From NCBI GenBank assembly GCA_902494765.1, contig CABUUK010000008.1:1-50398 (forward strand): DNA of 50,398 nt, in the 5' to 3' direction. This DNA is from an uncultured Collinsella sp. (GTDB taxonomy: Bacteria > Actinomycetota > Coriobacteriia > Coriobacteriales > Coriobacteriaceae). The notes under the pieces were generated by a model. It had not been told where the DNA came from, searched no databases, and saw only the letters and a list, made by a program, of their open reading frames with translations. Each line of letters opens with the position of its first letter. Within the stretch, counting starts at the first letter, position 1. Made by a program: the position numbers and the translations under genes. Of the stretch, positions 16,097 to 25,366 are shown one piece after another.

Positions 16097-18439
16097 ATGG
16101 CTCAAGATAAGTTCGACGTGGGCGGCATGACATGCGCCGCTTGCCAGGCGCACGTGGACCGCGCCGTGAGCAAGCTCGACGGCGTCCAAAGCGTCGCGGT
16201 CAACCTGCTCGCCGGTTCCATGATGGTCGACTATGACCCCGCGCAGGTCTCCCCCGACGATATCTGCACCGCCGTCGACCGCGCGGGCTATTCGGCCTCG
16301 CCCGTCAGCACGGGCACCGATGCCGCCAACTCAAGCGGCAACGCGCAAGCCAGATCCGGAGCCACCCATATGGAGTCGCCCACCAAAAAGCTAGAGGCCA
16401 CTGCCTCCGCTATGCGCACCCGACTCATCATCTCAATCATCTTTCTTATCCCGCTGTTCTACATAGGCATGGGACACATGCTCGGCTGGCCGCTGCCCGG
16501 CATCTTCACGGACCATATCCACAGCATGACGCTCGCCCTCACCGAGCTTGTCCTGCTCATCCCCATCGTCTACATCAACGACGCGTACTTTATCAACGGC
16601 TTCAAATCACTCGTGCACGGCGCGCCCACCATGGACGCCCTCATCGCCGTCGGTGCCACCGCTTCCATTGCCTGGTCGCTCTACGCCATGTTTATCATGG
16701 CCGACCAGCTGGCCGCCGGGCAGGTTCACGAGGCTATGATGACAGGCATGGACAACCTGTATTTTGAGAGCGCCGGCACCATCCTGTCGCTCGTCACCGT
16801 GGGCAAATATCTCGAGACGCGCAGCAAGTCCAAAACCGGCGGCGCTATCGAGGCACTCATCGACCTAGCACCCAAGACCGCGACCGTCGTTGCCGACGAC
16901 GGCACCGAGACCACCGTCGACGTCGACAGCATCCTACCCGGCCAGGTGCTGCGCGTGCGCCCCGGCGAGTCTATCCCCGTCGACGGCGTGGTGCTCGAGG
17001 GCGGCTCGGCCGTCGACGAGAGTGCGCTCACCGGCGAGTCCATCCCCGTGGAAAAGACCGCCGGCGACACCGTCAACGCCGCAACCGTCAACCGCACCGG
17101 ATCGTTTACCTTCCGTGCCACGCGCGTGGGCGCCGACACGTCGCTCGCCAAGATCATCCAGCTCGTCGAGGACGCCAACGCCACCAAGGCGCCCATCGCC
17201 CGCCTGGCCGACAAGGTCGCCGGCGTGTTTGTGCCCGTGGTGTTCGTGATTTCGGCCGTGACCTTTGCGGTGTGGATGGCACTGACCGGCAGCATAAACG
17301 AGGCACTCACCTCCGCCGTGGCCGTGTTGGTGATCAGCTGCCCGTGCGCGCTGGGTCTGGCCACGCCCGTCGCCATTATGGTTGGCACCGGCAAGGGCGC
17401 CGAGATGGGCATTCTGTTTAAGAGCGCCGAGGTGCTGGAGAATCTGCGCAACGTGGGCACCGTGGTACTCGATAAGACCGGCACCGTCACCCGCGGCAAA
17501 CCGGCCGTGACCGATATCGTGGTTGCCGCGCGCGCCGACGGCTCGCCCGCCATGAGCGAAAAGGCGCTGCTCAAGCTGGCCGCCGCGCTGGAGCGCTCGA
17601 GCGAGCACCCGCTGGCCGAAGCGATTATGGCCGAGTGCGAGTCGCGCGGAATCGTCGCGCGCATGGTCGAGGACTTTGCTGCCGTGCCCGGTCGTGGCGT
17701 TACGGCACGCGAGGGGCAGAATGTCATCGCAGCCGGCAATATGCGCTTCATGGGCGAGCTGGGCGCCGCCGTGCCTACGGACCTTGCCGAGCAATTTGCC
17801 ACCGAGGGCAAAACGCCGCTGTTCTTTGCCAAGAACGGTGAGCTTGTCGGCACCATCGCCGTGGCCGACGAGGTCAAAGAGACGAGCGCTGCCGCCATTG
17901 CCGCATTGCGCAAGCTCGGCGTCGATGTGCGTATGCTCACCGGCGACAACCACGTGACGGCCGAGGCCATCGCCCGCCGCGTGGAACTCACCAGCGAGCA
18001 GGTTATCGCCGACGTTCTTCCCGCCGACAAGGAACGCCACGTGCGCGAACTGCAGGATGCGGGCGGCAAGGTCGCCATGGTGGGCGACGGCATCAACGAC
18101 TCCCCCGCCCTAGCGCGCGCCGATGTGGGCCTTGCCATCGGTACCGGCGCCGATATCGCCAAGGAGGGTGCCGACGTGGTGCTCATGCGCAGCGACCTCA
18201 TGGACGTCGCCCGCGCCATCGAGCTTTCGCGCGCCACGATCCGCAACATCAAGCAGGACCTGTTCTGGGCACTGTTCTACAACGGCATCGGCATTCCGCT
18301 GGCGGCGGGCGCGTTCTTCCCGCTCACCGGCTGGCAGCTCTCGCCGATGTTTGGCGCTGCGGCCATGAGCCTGTCGAGCGTGTGCGTCGTAAGCAATGCG
18401 CTGCGCCTGAAATCCTTTAAGCCTAAAGTGGCAAAATAG
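16097..18439 (+). CDS. copA: Copper-exporting P1B-type ATPase
   Basis: 780 residues. An N-terminal heavy-metal-associated domain carries GGMTCAACQAHV (CxxC). Eight membrane segments follow. CPC in VISCPCALGLATP is the transmembrane copper site. DKTGTVT holds the phosphorylated Asp, TGES the actuator motif, SEHPLAEAI the HP nucleotide-binding motif, and GDGINDSPAL the hinge. It pumps Cu(I) out of the cytoplasm. ATG 16097 follows AAAGGAG. A G/C-tract palindrome in the promoter and csoR downstream indicate copper-induced, CsoR-repressed expression. First gene of copA-copZ-csoR. Confidence 0.95.
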   Translation: MAQDKFDVGGMTCAACQAHVDRAVSKLDGVQSVAVNLLAGSMMVDYDPAQVSPDDICTAVDRAGYSASPVSTGTDAANSSGNAQARSGATHMESPTKKLEATASAMRTRLIISIIFLIPLFYIGMGHMLGWPLPGIFTDHIHSMTLALTELVLLIPIVYINDAYFINGFKSLVHGAPTMDALIAVGATASIAWSLYAMFIMADQLAAGQVHEAMMTGMDNLYFESAGTILSLVTVGKYLETRSKSKTGGAIEALIDLAPKTATVVADDGTETTVDVDSILPGQVLRVRPGESIPVDGVVLEGGSAVDESALTGESIPVEKTAGDTVNAATVNRTGSFTFRATRVGADTSLAKIIQLVEDANATKAPIARLADKVAGVFVPVVFVISAVTFAVWMALTGSINEALTSAVAVLVISCPCALGLATPVAIMVGTGKGAEMGILFKSAEVLENLRNVGTVVLDKTGTVTRGKPAVTDIVVAARADGSPAMSEKALLKLAAALERSSEHPLAEAIMAECESRGIVARMVEDFAAVPGRGVTAREGQNVIAAGNMRFMGELGAAVPTDLAEQFATEGKTPLFFAKNGELVGTIAVADEVKETSAAAIAALRKLGVDVRMLTGDNHVTAEAIARRVELTSEQVIADVLPADKERHVRELQDAGGKVAMVGDGINDSPALARADVGLAIGTGADIAKEGADVVLMRSDLMDVARAIELSRATIRNIKQDLFWALFYNGIGIPLAAGAFFPLTGWQLSPMFGAAAMSLSSVCVVSNALRLKSFKPKVAK

Positions 18440-18467
18440 GCTCACCATTACGTCCATTTAGAACGGG

Positions 18468-18561
18468 TTTTCCAGGTGCCCGAGATTGACCTGAAAGAGG
18501 AGCGACGCGTACTTTGGTACGCGAGCGACGGCTTGAAGGTCAAGGTCGGGTGCCTGGGAAA
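18468..18561. repeat. 94-bp long hairpin J between copA and copZ
   Basis: TTTCC, CCAGGTGCCCGA, TTGACCT, AGCG and CGCGTAC pair in order with GTACGCG, AGCG, AGGTCAA, TCGGGTGCCTGG and GGAAA, with only two G-U pairs in the outer stem. It looks like a further palindromic element; in the copA mRNA it could act as a stabilising or attenuating structure before copZ. Confidence 0.8.
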
Positions 18562-18586
18562 GCCGACACAACAGAGAGGAATACCC

Positions 18587-18808
18587 ATGCGTTACACAAT
18601 CAAGACTTCCGGCCTCATGTGCGGACACTGCGACGCTACTGTCGAGACGGCACTGCTCAACGTGGCCGGCGTGACCGACGCCGACGCCGATCACGAGACC
18701 CAGACCGTCCAGGTGGAGTGCGCCGACACCGTGACCGCCGAGCAGCTCGCCGCCGCCGTCGAGAGCGCCGGCGAGAAGTTCCACGCCCTGTCCGTGACCG
18801 CCGCGTAG
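18587..18808 (+). CDS. copZ: Copper chaperone, heavy-metal-associated domain
   Basis: A 73-residue single HMA domain with the Cu(I)-binding CxxC in GLMCGHCDATVE. It carries Cu(I) in the cytoplasm, handing it to CopA and probably to CsoR. ATG 18587 follows AGAGAGGA; the same frame is open further upstream through hairpin J, but that part has no ribosome site and no HMA similarity. Confidence 0.9.
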   Translation: MRYTIKTSGLMCGHCDATVETALLNVAGVTDADADHETQTVQVECADTVTAEQLAAAVESAGEKFHALSVTAA

Positions 18809-18856
18809 CAGCCACCAGAGGCATTCGACCCCATCGACCAGAAACGAGGACCCGCC

Positions 18857-19129
18857 ATGATGGCAGACCATAAATCGGTGACCCGCATGCTCAAGACGGC
18901 GCGCGGACAAATCGACGGCATCCTGCGGATGGTGGAGGAGGACCGTTACTGCGTCGATATCTCCACGCAGCTCATGGCCACACAGGCGCTCCTCGCGCGC
19001 ATTAATGCCGACGTGCTCAAGGCGCATATCGAGGGCTGCGTCGCCTCAGCCATCGAATCGGGCGACGAGGAGCTCAAAGCTGCCAAGCTCGCCGAGATCG
19101 AACGCGTCGTCGACAAGCTCGCCAAGTAA
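18857..19129 (+). CDS. csoR: CsoR-family copper-sensing repressor
   Basis: 90 residues, all-helical family. RMLKTARGQIDGILRMVEED is the DNA-binding helix region. The Cu(I) ligands of CsoR are present in order: Cys in DRYCVDI, His and Cys in KAHIEGC. It represses copA transcription in the apo form and releases DNA on binding Cu(I). ATG ATG start after GAGG. The stop codon abuts palindrome B at 19130. Confidence 0.92.
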   Translation: MMADHKSVTRMLKTARGQIDGILRMVEEDRYCVDISTQLMATQALLARINADVLKAHIEGCVASAIESGDEELKAAKLAEIERVVDKLAK

Positions 19130-19195
19130 TTGGTGCAAGGGGACAGGTACGTTTGCACCACCTTGGTGCAGATTAACCTGTCCCCAATGCACCAA
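19130..19195. repeat. Family B palindrome directly after csoR
   Basis: TTGGTGCAAGGGGACAGG and AACCTGTCCCCAATGCACCAA-like arms, each with TGGTGCA/TGCACCA ends. It begins at the base after the csoR stop codon. No T-run. Confidence 0.85.
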
Positions 19196-19240
19196 AAGGG
19201 GTATAAAGGCGTGCAGCATATCGAACGAAAGGCAATTCGC

Positions 19241-19714
19241 ATGAATGACTTTATGAAGGGCCGCAACGGCGCCGACGAACTCACCGTCGTGTTGGGCTTC
19301 GCAGGCATTATCATCACGATGATCGGTTCGATGGCCCGCATCCAGTGGCTCAGCTGGGTCGCCATCGCCGTGATCGTGCTCGGCGTGCTGCGCGGCCTGT
19401 CCAAAAACATCGACGCGCGCCGCAAGGAGAACGATGCCTTTGTCGCCGCGACCGCAAACGTCCCCGGACTCGGCAAGTTCGTCGCCAGCTTGGGCGGCGG
19501 GGTTGCAGCTGCCAACGCCTCGCGCACGGCCGGCACCAGCAAGGAAGACTTTGAGCGCGCCAAGCGAACGGCCAAGAAGATGTGGAAGGGCCGCAAGACC
19601 ACGGCCTACCTCAAGTGCCCCAACTGCGGCCAGATGCTGTCCGTCCCCAAGGGCAAGGGTAAGATCCGCGTCACCTGCCCCAAGTGCCACGCCAAGATGG
19701 AAACCCGCTCCTAG
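19241..19714 (+). CDS. Small membrane protein with C-terminal zinc ribbon, function unknown
   Basis: 157 residues. Two hydrophobic helices (VVLGFAGIIITMIGSM and LSWVAIAVIVLGVL) are followed by a basic cytoplasmic region. A zinc ribbon, CPNCGQML then CPKCHAKM, ends the protein, as in bacterial zinc-ribbon membrane proteins of unknown role. ATG 19241 has GAAAGG upstream. It follows the copper operon but is separated by palindrome B, so co-regulation is uncertain. The zinc site alone does not show a link to copper. Confidence 0.75.
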   Translation: MNDFMKGRNGADELTVVLGFAGIIITMIGSMARIQWLSWVAIAVIVLGVLRGLSKNIDARRKENDAFVAATANVPGLGKFVASLGGGVAAANASRTAGTSKEDFERAKRTAKKMWKGRKTTAYLKCPNCGQMLSVPKGKGKIRVTCPKCHAKMETRS

Positions 19715-19736
19715 CCGCTACACCATAGGACAAAAT

Positions 19737-19772
19737 AAAAGCCGAGGCCTCGTGTTGAGACCTCGGCTTTTT
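19737..19772. terminator. Bidirectional rho-independent terminator
   Basis: AAAGCCGAGGCCTC pairs with GAGACCTCGGCTTT with one mismatch, followed by T's on both strands; shared by the converging zinc-ribbon and amidohydrolase genes. Confidence 0.9.
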
Positions 19773-19821
19773 GCATGGGGCGACATCATTCGATGAAGCT
19801 GTCGCCCCGTCGCGCCAGCGC

Positions 19822-21192
19822 CTAAGCTACGCCGTCGCGGGCAAGCTCCTCTGCCAGGGCTTCTGCCGGCATGGCCATAATCGCGTCGAGCTCGGTGTCA
19901 ACCTCGGGGATGCGCTTGATCTTCAGCTTGCGCACCAGGTTGCCGCGACACATCACGTGCATTGGCTCACGCAGAGCGCACAGATCATCGAGCGGGTTCT
20001 CGCGTGTCACCAAAATGTCGGCCGCCTTGCCGCACTCGATCGTACCGGTCTCGTCACCCAGCCCCAGCAGCTCGGCATTGACCTGTGTGGCCGTGTGCAG
20101 CGCAAACGCATTGCTCGCGCCCACGTACTTGGCAAAATAGGCCACCTCGCGCCACATGTCGTACTGGGTCACGAACGGGCAGCTCGAGTCCGTGCCCAGG
20201 CCTACCTTGATACCGGCTTCCAGCGCCGCACGAGCACTCTCGACAATGCCCGAGCACACGATGTCGCCGTTCTTCTTTTGCGTGTCGGTCGAATGAGTCT
20301 TTTCCGGATCGAGCAACACAAACGGCAGTGCCGGACTGATCGTGCAGGTCACGCTCGGCACGCGTCCCTCGAGCTGTGTTCCCGCGGCGTCGCGGTACAG
20401 CTCCAGAATCTCAGGCGTCATCGGAGCGCCGTGCTCGATTGTGTCGACGCCGGCCTGAAGCGCAGCCTTCACACCTTCGGTGCTCTCGACATGGGCCATG
20501 ACCGGAAGGCCAACCTCGTGCGCCGCCTTGCACGCCGCGGCGGCAACCTCGACCGGCATGCGCAGCACGCCCGGCTCGCCTACTTCGGTCGCATCGAACA
20601 CGCCACCCGTCACGAACAGCTTGATGACGTCGGCACCGCGCGCATACAGATCGCGCACCTGTTCGGCCGCCTCGCCGGGGGTATTGGCGACCTGCGCGAA
20701 CAGCCCCGCGCCGTGACCACCCGGCACCGTGACACCCGTTCCCGGCGCTACCAGGCGCGGACCCTGATACTTGCCGGCGTCGATAGCGTTGCGCACGGCG
20801 ATATCGGCGAACAGCGGGTCGCCCGCGCCGCGCACCGTGGTCACGCCGCTTGCCAGCTGCTGCTGAGCGCTGCCCTTGAGGATATGGCGCACGATGGCGC
20901 GGCCCACCGGATTATCGAGCTTCTTCATCAGCGCACCCGCATCGCCCGCCGAAACCGGCTTGCCCGAGCCGCACAGATGCACGTGCATATTGATGAGACC
21001 CGGCATGAGATACGCCCCCGCCAGGTCGATGACCTCGGCACCTGCAGGCGCCTGCGCCACAGCACTCGGCCCCATCCATGTGATGACACCGCGCTCAACG
21101 GTCACGGCCATATCGGGCTGCGGCTCCATATGCTCCGAGCCATCCAAGACGGTCGCATTGATAAACAACGTGGGATGATCGGCAGTCGCCAT
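19822..21192 (-). CDS. Metal-dependent amidohydrolase (imidazolonepropionase/prolidase-like)
   Basis: 456 residues of the amidohydrolase superfamily: HxH metal motif in NMHVHL, Lys in IKLFVTGG, His in PVMAHVES and TIEHGAP, and Asp in GLGTDSS. An N-terminal beta domain (LFINATVLDG) and a C-terminal KAADILVTRENPLDD complete the fold. Close families hydrolyse imidazolone propionate, Xaa-Pro dipeptides or related cyclic amides; the substrate cannot be fixed. ATG 21192 was chosen because GGGAGGAG precedes it. It stands alone between two transcription boundaries. Confidence 0.85.
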   Translation of the reverse strand: MATADHPTLFINATVLDGSEHMEPQPDMAVTVERGVITWMGPSAVAQAPAGAEVIDLAGAYLMPGLINMHVHLCGSGKPVSAGDAGALMKKLDNPVGRAIVRHILKGSAQQQLASGVTTVRGAGDPLFADIAVRNAIDAGKYQGPRLVAPGTGVTVPGGHGAGLFAQVANTPGEAAEQVRDLYARGADVIKLFVTGGVFDATEVGEPGVLRMPVEVAAAACKAAHEVGLPVMAHVESTEGVKAALQAGVDTIEHGAPMTPEILELYRDAAGTQLEGRVPSVTCTISPALPFVLLDPEKTHSTDTQKKNGDIVCSGIVESARAALEAGIKVGLGTDSSCPFVTQYDMWREVAYFAKYVGASNAFALHTATQVNAELLGLGDETGTIECGKAADILVTRENPLDDLCALREPMHVMCRGNLVRKLKIKRIPEVDTELDAIMAMPAEALAEELARDGVA

Positions 21193-21340
21193 ATCGAGCT
21201 CCTCCCTCACGATTAACTTGAACATTTGTCCATTATCACCCAGCGCAACAGGGTTGCTGCGGACATATCGGTTAACGGAGAAAGGAGGAGATGCGGGGAA
21301 CGGAATGCGCTGCAGTCCCACCCCAGCGACACCAGGGAAA

Positions 21341-21399
21341 TGTCTCGAACTGTAACAGGTACAGGGTTATTGGGCCCCTTGATGTTACAGATCGAGACA
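21341..21399. repeat. Family D palindrome (doublet 2, first copy)
   Basis: TGTCTCGAACTGTAACAG pairs with TGTTACAGATCGAGACA. Confidence 0.88.
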
Positions 21400-21421
21400 T
21401 TCGGTCGACGTTTCACCGGTT

Positions 21422-21480
21422 TGTCTCGATCTGTAACAGTTACGAACTCAAATAACCTCTAAACGTTACAGATTGAGACA
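21422..21480. repeat. Family D palindrome (doublet 2, second copy)
   Basis: TGTCTCGATCTGTAACAG pairs with CGTTACAGATTGAGACA. Ends 6 bp before the stop codon of the nuclease-like gene. Confidence 0.88.
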
Positions 21481-21486
21481 AACCTC

Positions 21487-22557
21487 TCAGCGCCCATACC
21501 ACTGACGTCTCCACTCCTCAGCCAATTCAGCCTGCCGAGGAATACCCGCCAGCCTCATTTTCTCGACCAGCTTCCCCGGGTCTTTGAGTTCGTTAAACGT
21601 AAACCGAAGCACCTTATGCCCGAGCATTGTCAGATGGGACTCCCGTTGACGTTCTGCCACGAATGGGTCGACCGACTCCCGGCCCTCGCCGTTCTGCAAG
21701 GTGTACTTCCCCTTTCCGTCGAGCTCGCCGATGACACACGTCCCGTTCTCGAGCCGCCAAAAATAGTCGACGCGAAACACCTGGCTCGGATCGAGCGGGT
21801 CGCGAAACTCCACCTGCAGCTCCGGAACCGGAAAACCGTACGCAATAAAGAACGCTCGGAACCGAGACTCGCCGCCGTTTTCGGACAGCCCGTCCGCATA
21901 CGACGCAATCACCTGTGCCCTGCGATACCCTCGCCTGCCCTCGCAATCGGCGCGGAGGCGCTCGCACAAATCCCCACGTGATACGCCTTTCGCCCGCAGT
22001 GCAGAATCGGCAATCGCCAACCCGTAGGAAAACGGCGCACGCAGCAGACAATCCTCCACCGTGCGCCAAAACGGCGTCACTCGCACGCCGTCGACGCGCT
22101 CAAGCGCACCCGCCATCTGTGGACGCAACAACCTGCACCCGCTGCTCAACGTCACCGAACAGCAAGTCTTAACAAGGAAACGCGGCCCGAGCAGATCATT
22201 CGGCACCTCCAGACCCCACAAAAGCGCCGCGTCATAGCCCCAAAACGCCCAATCGGGATGAAATTCCGCAAGCCCTCTGATAGTCCTCAGTGCTCGCTCC
22301 GCTGGCGTCAATGCATCCCAATCATGCTGAAAACAGAACAGGTACGGCTCGGGCTCCGCGATATCGTCGGTTCCAACATGGCGCCGCAGCCACATGAGCT
22401 CGGTATTGTCATGCGTTGCGAGCAGCGCACCTTGCTTGGCCGTCTCCGTGAGCCGCGCGAGCATCCTATTCCGCGCCAACGTGTTGCGAGTCGCATGTTT
22501 GTGTTTGAGAACGGTATTAGACACTTTCATCACCACCACGTCAGACAAATGGACCAT
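21487..22557 (-). CDS. Nuclease-like protein (PD-(D/E)XK type C-terminus, AbiEi-like N-terminus)
   Basis: 356 residues. The N-terminal half (MLARLTETAKQGALL, FHPDWAFWGYDAALLWGLE) resembles the winged-helix plus antitoxin-like part of AbiEi-type proteins. The C-terminal part reads FRVDYFW then VIGELDGKGKY and later GHKVLRFTFNEL, matching the D-x(n)-ExxxK spacing and final strand of Vsr/DUF559-like PD-(D/E)XK endonucleases. Its role (defence, repair or mobility) is unknown. ATG 22557 or GTG 22563 are possible, both after GGAGG. It is the only complete gene in the window ending in TGA, and it is framed within a few bases by family D doublets. Confidence 0.6.
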   Translation of the reverse strand: MVHLSDVVVMKVSNTVLKHKHATRNTLARNRMLARLTETAKQGALLATHDNTELMWLRRHVGTDDIAEPEPYLFCFQHDWDALTPAERALRTIRGLAEFHPDWAFWGYDAALLWGLEVPNDLLGPRFLVKTCCSVTLSSGCRLLRPQMAGALERVDGVRVTPFWRTVEDCLLRAPFSYGLAIADSALRAKGVSRGDLCERLRADCEGRRGYRRAQVIASYADGLSENGGESRFRAFFIAYGFPVPELQVEFRDPLDPSQVFRVDYFWRLENGTCVIGELDGKGKYTLQNGEGRESVDPFVAERQRESHLTMLGHKVLRFTFNELKDPGKLVEKMRLAGIPRQAELAEEWRRQWYGR

Positions 22558-22582
22558 CGTCACCGTTGCCTCCGCTGACAAA

Positions 22583-22640
22583 TGTCTTGATCTGTAACAG
22601 GAAGACAGTCTTTGAGCCTCTAGTTGTTACAGAACAAGAT
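22583..22640. repeat. Family D palindrome (doublet 3, first copy)
   Basis: TGTCTTGATCTGTAACAG pairs with TTGTTACAGAACAAGAT, partly decayed. Confidence 0.82.
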
Positions 22641-22662
22641 CTTTCGGCAGCCGCCAACCTTC

Positions 22663-22721
22663 CGTCTCAATCTGTAACAGTTACGGGCCCAAACAGCCGC
22701 CAAACGTTACAGATTGAGACA
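22663..22721. repeat. Family D palindrome (doublet 3, second copy)
   Basis: GTCTCAATCTGTAACAG pairs with CGTTACAGATTGAGACA. Lies 36 bp past the stop codon of the neighbouring gene at 22757. Confidence 0.86.
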
Positions 22722-22756
22722 AAGTCAGGGCAGCAGGGCGACACCAGCCACATCCC

Positions 22757-23464
22757 CTACTCCCACTCCTGCTCGTAGATGTTGAGCGACTTTACGTAGC
22801 GCCCCTGGGCGCCCATGATGTCGCGGACCAGGCGCAAAAAGAAGCTGACGCACGAGGTGTCAAAGCCGTCCTGCAGATCCTCGGGATGCACCGCACCCGG
22901 TCCATCGACCGCCGTGTCACTCAGGCGCGCGATGTCGTACAGATAGAGCTGTCCCGCCGTCAGCCAGACATCGTCGACGCAGGCGAGGCGCACCGCAATC
23001 GCTCCGTCGCTCCAATGCTCCTTTTGCACGATATGCGGGTCGTAGACATCAAAGCGACGGTCGGCGCGCGTGTCCTTCAGCGCGACCATACCAGTCGCAG
23101 GATCCTTGTCCAAAATGCCAAAGCGCGAGAAATACTGCGTGTCGCGTACCTGCTCGAGCCGCTTGAGCGCGGCAGGCGAAAGCGATGTCGGCGGCTCTTC
23201 AACATACAGCTCGAGCAGCGTCTTGCCATGGCGATAGGGGCGCTCGAAGAGCAGCCAATCGGTAAATGCCATGTTGTAGGCCATGATTTCGTTTTGCGAA
23301 GGCTCGGTGCAATAGCTGAGCCACGGGTCGACAATGATCTCGAACTGTTCGCGCGCCGGCTCCAAAAACTGGAACTTCCGCAGCATCCAAAAATGGGCCA
23401 TGTCGGCAATATCGTTGCCGACGGCTTCGGCTAGCTGCGCTCGGTCTAAAACGTGGTCAGTCAC
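22757..23464 (-). CDS. Uncharacterised protein
   Basis: 235 residues, soluble, acidic, without signal peptide, membrane segment or Cys clusters. GTG 23464 follows GAGGAGG at good spacing. It is rich in aromatic residues, with WLSYCTEPSQNEIMAYNMAFTDWLLFERPY as its most distinctive stretch, and ends SLNIYEQEWE. I recognise no family. High coding bias and a strong ribosome site make it a convincing gene. It is probably transcribed alone; family D palindromes lie at its 3' end. Confidence 0.75.
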   Translation of the reverse strand: MTDHVLDRAQLAEAVGNDIADMAHFWMLRKFQFLEPAREQFEIIVDPWLSYCTEPSQNEIMAYNMAFTDWLLFERPYRHGKTLLELYVEEPPTSLSPAALKRLEQVRDTQYFSRFGILDKDPATGMVALKDTRADRRFDVYDPHIVQKEHWSDGAIAVRLACVDDVWLTAGQLYLYDIARLSDTAVDGPGAVHPEDLQDGFDTSCVSFFLRLVRDIMGAQGRYVKSLNIYEQEWE

Positions 23465-23760
23465 GGCATCCTCCTCAAACTGATGAACCTCAATTTGAGC
23501 TTACGAGGAGGGTGGGCAGCCACTGTCAGCACGGACAAAATAGGCCTCCGGCTGCAAACCAACTGCCGACCAAACACTTGACGGGATGCTTGACCGAAAA
23601 TGCGCACCGCAAAGAAACGGCAGGTAGATATAGACAGCTGACCCGCCATTTTGAGCCAGATGCCCGCTGCCACCACAGAAACAGCAGAGCACCACAGTCG
23701 CAAACGTCGACGAATGAATACTTGTACGTCGACAAATGACAAAGTCGCCCGCAAACCCGC
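23465..23760. other. Intergenic region with no recognised feature
   Basis: Less GC-rich than its surroundings. CTCAAAC and CAATTTGAG form a weak inverted repeat just upstream of the GTG start at 23464. No convincing gene, RNA or terminator. Confidence 0.4.
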
Positions 23761-23828
23761 AAGGAGTGTCCCCGAATGCCGGCACATAAGGAACGCCCCC
23801 AGCTGCCGGCACTTGGGGACGTTCCTTT
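23761..23828. repeat. Repeat family I, copy 2 with palindromic extension
   Basis: AAGGAGTGTCCCC and TGCCGGCA match copy 1. The second half is a palindrome centred on the self-complementary TGCCGGCA, with arms AAGGAACG and CGTTCCTT and GGGGAC inside. It is followed by GGCCGGCC and GGGGACAGCCC, and lies at the 3' end of gltD. Confidence 0.7.
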
Positions 23829-23879
23829 TGGGCCGGCCGTTGGGGACAGCCCTTGACGATTCAGCTGTGGACAGCCGCC

Positions 23880-25361
<1,482 letters not shown>

Positions 25362-25366
25362 GGCAC

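Noticed and set aside
18476..18586. N-terminal extension of copZ
   Set aside because: The frame is open through hairpin J, but the ATG at 18587 has the ribosome site and the HMA domain starts there.
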